Assembly: GCA_945870925.1 (NCBI GenBank)
Contig: CAMBTZ010000038.1
Location: forward strand, 1 to 11,837
Direction: 5' to 3'
DNA length: 11,837 bases
Source of the DNA: Chlamydia trachomatis
Lineage (GTDB): Bacteria > Chlamydiota > Chlamydiia > Chlamydiales > 2-12-FULL-49-11
Part shown: one piece after another, positions 6,431 through 11,837 of the stretch
Numbering within the stretch: the stretch's first letter is position 1
How the letters are laid out: the number at the start of each line of letters is the position of its first letter
Notes under the pieces: model-generated
The model's database searches: none
Told to the model about the DNA's origin: nothing
What the model saw: only the letters and a program-made list of their open reading frames with translations
Translations under genes and position numbers: made by a program

Positions 6431-8113
6431 ATGAAAAAAACACTTCCCCTTGGTATTAGTGATTTTAAAGAAATTATTGATAATAAGTATTTTTATATTG
6501 ATAAAACTCTTCTCGTTAAGGAGGTTTTTGAAAAGGGGACCAAAGTAGCGCTCATTCCAAGACCCAGAAGATTTGGAAAGACTTTAAACCTTTCAATGCT
6601 TCGCTATTTTTTTGAAAAAGCCGATGAAGATACAAGTTATTTATTCAAGGGTCTGAAAATTTGGGAGAATGAGGAGTATCGAAAGATGCAGGGGCAGTTC
6701 CCGGTAATTTTCATTACATTTGAGGATATGAAGCATTCATCTTGGGAACATGCATATGAACATTTTAGGAGAATACTTTCTGAAGAATTTGCGAGACACG
6801 ATTATTTGATTAAGAGTGGAGTTTTGAGTGAAGAAGAGGAAAAGGATTATTATGCGGTTCTTAGAAAAGAGGGAAGTCAAGTTTTGAATCAAGAAAGCTT
6901 AAAGCTTTTGATAAAATGGATGAATCGGTATCACAAATCATCAGTGATTTTATTGATTGATGAATATGACGCTCCTGCACATGCGGCCTATGTGGAAGGT
7001 TACTATCTACCATTAATTGAGTTTTTAAGAAATTTATTATCCAATTGTTTGAAAGATGTTAGTTATCTTAAGTTTGGGGTGCTTACAGGAATTTTGCGAA
7101 TTTTAAAAGAAAGTATTTTTTCAGGATTGAACAATGTTAGCTCGTTCACAATTATGAATGAAACATTTGGTGATAAATTTGGTCTTTTAGAGAATGAAGT
7201 TAGTGAGCTTTTGAGAGAGTACGATTTATTTGATAAATTAGAGTCTATAAGATCATGGTATGATGGCTACCAAGTTGGCGCAACTTCTGGCCTTTATAAT
7301 CCCTGGTCTGTTTTAAAATGTGTTGTAGAAAATGGAATGCTGGCTCCTTATTGGGTAAATACTAGTGATAATCTACTTATGAAGCAATTAATCACGAAGG
7401 GTGGGGGTAGTTTAAAAGCTGACGTTGAGGAGCTTATTAAAGGTGGGTTCATTGAAAAAAGGATCGAAGAAGGTATCATATTTCCTGAATTAGAGAGGGG
7501 ATCGAATACGATTTGGTCCCTTTTATTATATAGCGGCTATTTAGCTATTGATGCAACTCCTGTTTATGGTATTCCTACGCGGTTAAAAATTCCAAACGTA
7601 GAAGTGAAGGAATTGTACCAATTTATGATTTTAGAATGGTTTGAGAAAAGTATTGATGAGTATCAATTTCGAATGCTTTTAAAGTGTTTAGTTACTGGTG
7701 ACATTGATTCATTTTCCAAAATTTTTGAACAGTTTTTGATCTCTTCATTTAGTGTTTTTGATATACCTTTTGAAGAATCAGAAAAAATTTATCATGCATT
7801 TGTTTTAGGAATGCTTGTGGGTCTTAAAGATTCTTATGAGGTAAAATCTAATCGAGAAAGTGGATTTGGAAGATATGATGTCTTGTTATGTCCAAAAAAC
7901 AAAGACCAGTTAGGTATTATAATGGAATTTAAAAAGATCGGAAATTCTGAAAATCTACGATTGGATATTGTTGCTGACCAAGCAATTAAGCAGATAAAAG
8001 AAAAAAAATACGAGCAAGAACTTATTGACCGAGAAGTTTCTCAAATTTTGTATTTGGGTTTTGCTTTTTGTGGTAAAAAGGTGGTTATCAAGCATGAGTT
8101 TAAACGGGTATAA
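6431..8113 (+). CDS. AAA-ATPase-like / PD-(D/E)XK nuclease family protein (DUF1703 type)
   Basis: The 560-residue protein is a full-length member of the family whose N-terminal half is AAA-ATPase-like and whose C-terminal tail is a PD-(D/E)XK nuclease. It opens with the family signature LPLGISDFKEI and YFYIDKT. The P-loop is PRPRRFGKTLNLSML (43-57) and the Walker B is VILLIDEYDAP (172-182). Further family landmarks are SWYDGY (275-280), YNPWSVL (289-295) and YWVNTSDN (307-314). The nuclease core is GRYDVLL then IIMEFKK, giving D483 and E499-x-K501. All catalytic residues are present. These genes are common, often multi-copy, in intracellular and gut bacteria; their role is unknown, with defence or mobile-DNA functions suggested. 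I chose ATG 6431 over an upstream TTG because AAGAAGG lies six bases before it. It overlaps the next gene by 20 bases. Confidence 0.88.
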   Translation: MKKTLPLGISDFKEIIDNKYFYIDKTLLVKEVFEKGTKVALIPRPRRFGKTLNLSMLRYFFEKADEDTSYLFKGLKIWENEEYRKMQGQFPVIFITFEDMKHSSWEHAYEHFRRILSEEFARHDYLIKSGVLSEEEEKDYYAVLRKEGSQVLNQESLKLLIKWMNRYHKSSVILLIDEYDAPAHAAYVEGYYLPLIEFLRNLLSNCLKDVSYLKFGVLTGILRILKESIFSGLNNVSSFTIMNETFGDKFGLLENEVSELLREYDLFDKLESIRSWYDGYQVGATSGLYNPWSVLKCVVENGMLAPYWVNTSDNLLMKQLITKGGGSLKADVEELIKGGFIEKRIEEGIIFPELERGSNTIWSLLLYSGYLAIDATPVYGIPTRLKIPNVEVKELYQFMILEWFEKSIDEYQFRMLLKCLVTGDIDSFSKIFEQFLISSFSVFDIPFEESEKIYHAFVLGMLVGLKDSYEVKSNRESGFGRYDVLLCPKNKDQLGIIMEFKKIGNSENLRLDIVADQAIKQIKEKKYEQELIDREVSQILYLGFAFCGKKVVIKHEFKRV

Positions 8114-8663
8114 TATTTTTAGAAAGTTCTTTTTTACCTTGCTTTTGCCCACTCTCGTTTATTGTGCAGAGCTTTCGCCCGATATTTCTACACAAATTTC
8201 AGGGATGCTCTACGGAGACCTTCCATTAGAGTGCTCACTATCCTATCCTGATACCCCCGATAATCGCAAACTTGTCCTGACCGAAATAGCGAAGTTTTAT
8301 GGACGCTTTCTAACAACAGAGATGCACGAAGGACCAATTTGGACCAACTTAAGACAAAAAAGGATGTGGATTGAACCCAAATACCCACATCAGTCCTTTC
8401 CAACAACAGACGAAATTGACTCATTTGTCATTCATTTAATACAATGTATGGAGTTGACCCTATTAGAAGATCGTTACTATGAAGCTTCCCTTTGCCTCGG
8501 AGTAGATTATGGTCCGGATCCAGGACCGCTTCATGACGCCTTTAAAAAAATCCTACCGAGCAATGAATACTACTCGCTACTGCCCTATAAGACATTGACC
8601 TGGATTTATATAAAAGACCAAAAAATTAAGATTTCCCTACGCTTGAGTGGTCCTTGTTTATAA
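8094..8663 (+). CDS. Small exported protein of unknown function, coupled to the AAA-ATPase/nuclease gene
   Basis: The 189-residue product starts at ATG 8094, within the last 20 bases of the preceding gene, with AAGGTGG nine bases upstream. Residues 9-25 (FRKFFFTLLLPTLVYCA) form a signal peptide, with cleavage likely before ELSPD. The mature part has no motif I recognise. It is acidic to neutral with several tryptophans (WTN, MWIEPKYPHQ, LTWIYI) and the segment YYEASLCLGVDYGPDPGP (128-145). An exported protein overlapping a predicted cytoplasmic ATPase/nuclease suggests coupled translation but not an obvious shared function; the overlap may simply reflect insertion of the nuclease gene. The C-terminal codons overlap the end of a minus-strand gene remnant, so the last residues may have been acquired at that junction. 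Confidence 0.65.
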   Translation: MSLNGYNIFRKFFFTLLLPTLVYCAELSPDISTQISGMLYGDLPLECSLSYPDTPDNRKLVLTEIAKFYGRFLTTEMHEGPIWTNLRQKRMWIEPKYPHQSFPTTDEIDSFVIHLIQCMELTLLEDRYYEASLCLGVDYGPDPGPLHDAFKKILPSNEYYSLLPYKTLTWIYIKDQKIKISLRLSGPCL

Positions 8664-8768
8664 CAATCCATTTAGTACATTGATGGGACTTACAAATTGC
8701 TGTTTATGCAGAGCCGCTTCAGCAGCTTGAATTGTATGTTCTCTGTAGCGCTTTTGGTTATCATTCAT
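8658..8768 (-). pseudogene. Truncated gene remnant downstream of the pRiA4b ORF-3-like gene
   Basis: A 36-codon frame starts at an ATG overlapping the stop region of the pRiA4b-like gene and encodes NDNQKRYREHTIQAAEAALH then KQQFVSPINVLNGLL. It is protein-like: an amphipathic helix rich in Ala/Gln followed by VSP-x-x-VL, a pattern I associate with the start of a larger conserved hypothetical protein. The stop falls inside the final codons of the convergent plus-strand gene. So the rest of the gene was probably lost when that region was joined. The coupled start suggests it was once in an operon with the pRiA4b-like gene. Confidence 0.5.
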
Positions 8769-9430
8769 AAGCGCAAACACCGGTACGTGGAGAATTGATT
8801 ATTTCCATTAGCATATAGGTGTCGTCTTTTTCGATTGCGCAAGAATGATGAAGGCTGCAATTCCAGCAGGTAGTTTGTCTGCAGAGAGAGCAAATCATTT
8901 CAGCCGGAATTTCACACGCTTCACAAACTTCACAACCTTCGCAAGGAAAAAGAGGGGATTCATTTCCCAATAATTCTATTATTGTTCTCGGAGCGCAAAA
9001 AGAGATAGATTCTAAAATTTCTAAGGTTAGTTTGGTGGGATGAGCCACGTCATATTCATACGTAAATTTTAGTCCGGGCTTTACAAGCCTACGAAGTGAA
9101 ATATCCATAGATTGTGGGGTATATTCAGCTTCGGCATGGGACATATAATCGCAATTGCCAACGGTGAATTTGCTGAGATGATCACAGCATTGAAAACTCC
9201 TCTCTTTAAAGAGAGAAGAGTCTTCGACCAGTAAGGTTGCTTCGCACTTTGTCACATAAGCGCCTAACTCCCCCTTGAAAGGGGAAGATTGCGGCGTTAC
9301 GTCTGGTTCAAGCCATGTCTCTCTTAAAAAATGATCTAGTGAATATAGTTTCGTATATTTTGGAAAAGAGACAAACATCCAATATAGATCTCTTTGGTTA
9401 TCCCAAGATATTCGAACTAAATAACCTTCT
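8761..9430 (-). pseudogene. pRiA4b ORF-3-like protein with C-terminal Cys cluster, 5'-truncated by ISAs1
   Basis: From the ATG at 9378 the frame gives 205 residues. It belongs to the plasmid pRiA4b ORF-3-like group: SLRRLVKPGLKFTYEYDVAH (94-113) corresponds to the core YDFG-type motif. The C-terminal cysteine cluster (C146, C149, C152, C155, C163, C166, C171, C174, C180) ends in the typical NSPRTGVCAYE. Family-like sequence continues in frame upstream of this ATG (YLVRISWDNQRDLYW) up to base 9430, exactly where the ISAs1 element starts, so the true N-terminus is gone. The internal ATG could still give a shortened protein, read through from the IS. Residues 25-63 appear to be an in-frame palindromic insertion (listed separately). 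Function unknown; zinc binding is likely. Confidence 0.65.
9190..9306 (-). repeat. In-frame palindromic coding insertion (RPE-like) in the pRiA4b-like gene
   Basis: Two palindromes lie 55 bases apart: CTCTCTTTAAAGAGAG (9200-9215, perfect) and CCCCTTGAAAGGGG (9271-9284, six-bp stem, two-base loop). Each is framed by CTC on the left and AAG on the right, so they are two versions of the same module. They encode SSLFKERSF and SSPFKGEL. From memory of the family, the residues before (FLRETWLE) and after (CCDHLSKFTV) the insert normally adjoin. About 39 codons therefore seem to have been inserted without breaking the frame. The exact edges are approximate. Confidence 0.5.
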
Positions 9431-9454
9431 CAGGGGCTTTTTATTAAAAAGTCT

Positions 9455-10642
9455 TTACACTTTTGCCTCAAATAATTTTGATAATATCCGAATAGCATAA
9501 TCATCATCCCAAGCTGCCTTTCTGCGGCTCTTTGCAACACCACGAGGCCCGCCAAGATCCTCTGTAATCAAGCTATGAGCGATCCGTCGAAATAGCGCCA
9601 AGTTCTCTGATGCATACCCAGTTGCTACTTGACTAGCATCTTCAGAAAAAACAACATCCATACTCCAATGCAAATGATTCTCTATTCCCCAATGGCCTCG
9701 AGATCCTCTTGCTGCTTCTTCCGGACTTAATATCAGGTTCGAGATATAGTAGCGCTTCTCATTAGAGACCTTGCCATTTATGTCGCGACTACAAGTTACT
9801 TCAATTAACGAGCTTAAGTCTTTCCACTTGGCTTTTATTTTTGGATCTAACCAATCTAACTGATCAGCAACAACCACTCTACGTTCTTCAATTCTACCAT
9901 GTCCCTTTTCACTACTGCTTGATGCTATGCATTCTGCCTCTGCATAGCCAACTTCTTTTGCTTGAGTAAAAAAGTTTTGCACTTCATCATGCAATAATCC
10001 CTGATTGCCTTTCAGGGCTAGCATATAGTTGCCACCTTGGGAACGGATTTGAGCTGCAATTTCTATTTGGCATCCCGCTGCATCAATAGTAATTAGAGCC
10101 CCTCTAATGTCTATCGTCTTTAATAATTCAGGAATGGCGGTAATCTCATTCGACTTTTCTTCTGTTTTTATTTGCCCTAGCAATAATCCGCGATTAGCTT
10201 CCCATGCTGCAACCAAATGAATTGGTTGCTTATGAGAAGCTCCCCTAAGTCGTTTGCCATCAATGGCTATAATTCGTTCTTTTATATCGCTAGAAAGAGA
10301 TTGAATCCAGTTTGTAAATGCATCTTGAAATGGCTTTGGATTTAGCCGAGTAAGCAGCCACCAAAAAACAGAATAGCTAGGCGCTCGCTCTATCCCTAAG
10401 ATTCTCTTAAACATATCAATTTTTATTTCTACATATTCCTGGATTTGTGTAATAGCATTGGCTCCCGCTATGACAGCGCACAAAATCATCACCAATAAAC
10501 TTACTAATGGATAGGAACGATTATCTGCGACTATAGGGTCTTCGACAGCATTAAATCCTTCATTCACAGAATTAATGAAGGCTTGATTATCAATGATTTG
10601 ATCAATTTCAGAATATGCGTCTTTTGAATTTTTCTTGTTCAT
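9455..10642 (-). CDS. ISAs1-family transposase, intact
   Basis: The 395-residue protein has the normal family length and all parts in order. The N-terminal DDE_Tnp_1-associated domain contains YPLVSLLVMILCAVIAGA (44-61). The catalytic region follows: IIAIDGKRLRGA (D128), ITIDAAGCQ (D187) with YMLALKGNQ (206-214), and RGHWGIENHLHWSMDVVFSED (E321). The C-terminal end has NLALFRRIAH and RRKAAWDDDYAIRIL. No frameshift or stop is seen, so the element may be active. The start ATG (10642) is preceded by AGAGAG and sits within a 10-bp inverted repeat that could hide it. Readthrough would enter the truncated gene downstream at 9430. Confidence 0.92.
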   Translation of the reverse strand: MNKKNSKDAYSEIDQIIDNQAFINSVNEGFNAVEDPIVADNRSYPLVSLLVMILCAVIAGANAITQIQEYVEIKIDMFKRILGIERAPSYSVFWWLLTRLNPKPFQDAFTNWIQSLSSDIKERIIAIDGKRLRGASHKQPIHLVAAWEANRGLLLGQIKTEEKSNEITAIPELLKTIDIRGALITIDAAGCQIEIAAQIRSQGGNYMLALKGNQGLLHDEVQNFFTQAKEVGYAEAECIASSSSEKGHGRIEERRVVVADQLDWLDPKIKAKWKDLSSLIEVTCSRDINGKVSNEKRYYISNLILSPEEAARGSRGHWGIENHLHWSMDVVFSEDASQVATGYASENLALFRRIAHSLITEDLGGPRGVAKSRRKAAWDDDYAIRILSKLFEAKV

Positions 10643-10671
10643 ATTGTCTCTCTTTTTTTGAAGACAATATG
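10640..10671 (-). promoter_or_regulatory. Inverted repeat covering the transposase start codon
   Basis: On the minus strand CATATTGTCT and AGACAATATG are perfect complements separated by 12 bases (TCAAAAAAAGAG). The second arm ends with the transposase ATG itself and the loop holds the AGAG part of the ribosome binding site. In RNA this gives a 10-bp hairpin that would pair the start codon. If transcription starts inside the element beyond the first arm, the hairpin cannot form. If transcription comes from outside, it can. This is the classic logic by which insertion sequences avoid activation by external promoters. A promoter inside the hairpin region was not identified. Confidence 0.5.
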
Positions 10672-10752
10672 GTTATTTAAATTTTAATTGCTATCAAGGA
10701 ATTTTAATGAAAAGCCCCTGGGAGGGCGGCTATTTGCCCTTTGATTTAAACG

Positions 10753-11190
10753 GTGGACGATGCGACAGGTGAAATCATGGTTGCGAGATTTGAACCCACA
10801 GAAACGATGTGGGGCTATTTTGAGCTAATGAAAGATCATTTAAAAATACACGGTAGGCCGATAGCTCTTTATACAGACAAACATGGAGTATTTAAGGTTA
10901 ATCACAAAGATGCTGTAAGCGGAGATGGAATTACTCAGTTTGGATAAGCGATGAAGGCGTTAGGTATTAACCTGATACATGCAAATACCCCTCAAGCAAA
11001 AGGGCGCATTGAAAGAATGAATCAGACTTTGCAAGATCGTCTTGTAAAAGAGCTTAGACTTCAAAAGATCTCGACACCCGAAGAAGCTAATGCCTTTTTA
11101 CCAAACTTTATCAAGGAGTTTAACAGCCGTTTTTCAGTTGTACCAAAAGACTCTACCTGTAAATGGACGAATCCGTTATATTATTCTTAA
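10753..11190 (+). pseudogene. ISNCY-family (IS1202-like) transposase, internal fragment with nonsense codon
   Basis: The frame starting at GTG 10753 encodes VDDATGEIMVARFEPTET, then ALYTDKHGVFKVNHKDAV and GITQFG. A TAA at 10948-10950 is followed by continuing homology AMKALGINLIHANTPQAKGR, IERMNQTLQDRLVKELRL and FNSRFSVVPKDST. This is the DDE core of ISNCY transposases: the first D is in DDAT, the second in YTDKH, and E in the GRIERMNQTLQDR block. Both ends are gone: sequence upstream of 10753 is closed by a stop next to the ISAs1 edge, and homology ends near 11158, before the usual C-terminus. Roughly a third of the normal transposase remains. Not functional. Confidence 0.82.
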
Positions 11191-11219
11191 TAAAAACTAA
11201 ATTTATCAAAAAAGTTCTT

Positions 11220-11705
11220 ATGACTATAGCTCCGATTAGCCCAAAATTGCAACAAATTGTAGATAAACATTTTGAAAATGGAATGCTCCTTAGCATTGAT
11301 CGAAAAATTTATCTTTTAGCAATTGCTGCTATTGCATTTATTGCAATTCTTTGCAGCTTACCACTTGATATTGCAGTGGGCGCCACAATTGCCACCTGTC
11401 TTATCCTCTCTTGTAAAGAGAACTTTTTCCCACAAGACGTTCCTCTGATTCCAGTCGATACTACTCTTACCTTTGAAGAATCAAAAATTATTGAGGAAGC
11501 TCTTCGGGATACAGTTCAGTTACATCCTATTTGCGCAGCTTTTCTTAGATCTGTCCCGTCAAACCGTCGACTTCATAATGATTTAAAACTTTATATGCAA
11601 AATACAACAGATGCTCTTAGACGTCGAGCTACAGCAGAAATTAATTGGATTCATCTTGCTGTAAAACTTCAAGTTCGTGAATTGAAAGCGCCGATTGAAA
11701 TTTGA
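11220..11705 (+). CDS. Small protein with bilobed hydrophobic domain, inclusion-membrane-protein-like
   Basis: The 161-residue product (start ATG 11220) has a short polar N-terminus, then two hydrophobic stretches, 31-46 (YLLAIAAIAFIAILCS) and 51-65 (IAVGATIATCLILSC), joined by LPLD. After them comes a hydrophilic C-terminal domain of about 95 residues with amphipathic helices (FEESKIIEEALRDTVQ, LHNDLKLYMQ, LRRRATAEINWIHLAVKL). The tight two-helix hairpin with both ends on one side is the layout of chlamydial Inc proteins, which type III secretion places in the inclusion membrane. I see no sequence motif proving this. An upstream in-frame ATG at 11163 would add 19 residues but lies at the ISNCY junction. 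No good Shine-Dalgarno precedes either start. Confidence 0.6.
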   Translation: MTIAPISPKLQQIVDKHFENGMLLSIDRKIYLLAIAAIAFIAILCSLPLDIAVGATIATCLILSCKENFFPQDVPLIPVDTTLTFEESKIIEEALRDTVQLHPICAAFLRSVPSNRRLHNDLKLYMQNTTDALRRRATAEINWIHLAVKLQVRELKAPIEI

Positions 11706-11793
11706 AGTGCAAAAGTGGAGTTAAAAAAAAGAATAGGCAGGTGATGAAAAAATCTCTATTGTGAATTTGTTCAATCAAACACAAGGAGACTCT

Positions 11794-11837
11794 ATGCCTA
11801 AGGCATATCACCACCTAACCTATGCACAAAGATGCCA
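11794..11837 (+). CDS. IS30-family transposase, N-terminal end only (runs off window)
   Basis: ATG 11794 is preceded by AAGGAG at a good distance (AAGGAGACTCTATG). The first codons read MPKAYHHLTYAQRC, which matches the opening helix of IS30 transposases (Y-x-H-L-[ST]-x-x-[EQ]-R-C/Y). The gene continues past the right edge. The element's left terminal repeat should lie between 11706 and 11790, but I cannot define it without the other end. Confidence 0.65.
   Translation, partial: MPKAYHHLTYAQRC

Larger units (their letters stand above)
9431..10720 (-). mobile_element. Complete ISAs1-family insertion sequence
   Basis: The element is 1290 bp with 20-bp terminal inverted repeats: CAGGGGCTTTTTATTAAAAA at 9431-9450 and, on the minus strand, CAGGGGCTTTTCATTAAAAT at 10720-10701 (18 of 20 match). 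It encodes one intact transposase. No 8-10-bp target duplication flanks it: ATAACCTTCT on the left, GGAGGGCGGC on the right. The left flank is a truncated pRiA4b-like gene and the right flank a truncated ISNCY element. An adjacent deletion, or recombination between copies, probably removed one original flank. Confidence 0.82.

Noticed and set aside
7955..8152. Minus-strand open frame across the end of the AAA-ATPase/nuclease gene
   Set aside because: It is antisense to a well-supported coding region and has low-complexity Phe/Lys content.
8512..8528. Inverted repeat GGTCC-N7-GGACC
   Set aside because: It lies inside the coding sequence of the exported protein, has no T tract and no repeated copy, so it is probably a codon coincidence.
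10660..10720. TTGATA as a -35 box for the ISAs1 transposase
   Set aside because: No acceptable -10 hexamer lies at 16-18 bases, so I could not support a promoter there.
1..11837. CRISPR array, rRNA genes or replication origin
   Set aside because: No regularly spaced repeats, no rRNA-like segments and no clustered DnaA-like boxes or iterons were seen.

Overview
The window looks like an AT-rich accessory region of an obligate intracellular or amoeba-associated bacterium. A chlamydia-like (Parachlamydiales) host is my best guess. The reasons are low GC, many decayed insertion sequences of several families, a YD/Rhs-type pseudogene, an AAA-ATPase/PD-(D/E)XK gene and a small protein with the two-lobed hydrophobic segment typical of inclusion membrane proteins. 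No ribosomal or core marker is present, so this placement is inference.

Layout. 1-810 is a graveyard: the C-terminal end of an IS630-type transposase, the frameshifted N-terminus of an IS5-type transposase, a roughly 95-bp repeat present twice, and an orphan sequence resembling the end of the intact ISAs1 element further on. 810-5162 is a tight four-gene operon on the minus strand. In order of transcription it holds a polysaccharide pyruvyl transferase-family protein, two tandem paralogues resembling GH130/GH43-type five-bladed propeller glycosidases, and a large repeat protein that can be read as a seven-bladed beta-propeller followed by a fibronectin type III-like domain. All four begin with a signal peptide or hydrophobic leader, so this is an exported glycan-related set. 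It is the most interesting unit here.

5163-6250 holds debris: an unexplained open frame, a Rhs/YD-repeat pseudogene with two stop codons, a short orphan ORF, and a tRNA-like sequence with a CAT anticodon loop but an irregular 5' half. 6431-8663 is a plus-strand pair: an intact AAA-ATPase-like/PD-(D/E)XK protein and an overlapping small exported protein of unknown function.

8658-9430 (minus) is a pRiA4b ORF-3-like gene. Its 5' end has been removed exactly at the edge of an intact ISAs1-family element (9431-10720). Inside, it appears to carry an in-frame palindromic insertion encoding two SS(P/L)FK modules. A 36-codon remnant of another gene overlaps its stop codon. The ISAs1 transposase start codon lies in one arm of a perfect 10-bp inverted repeat, which suggests translational self-control. 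On the other side of the element is a truncated ISNCY-type transposase with a nonsense codon, then a small two-helix membrane protein (11220-11705), then the first codons of an IS30-family transposase running off the window.
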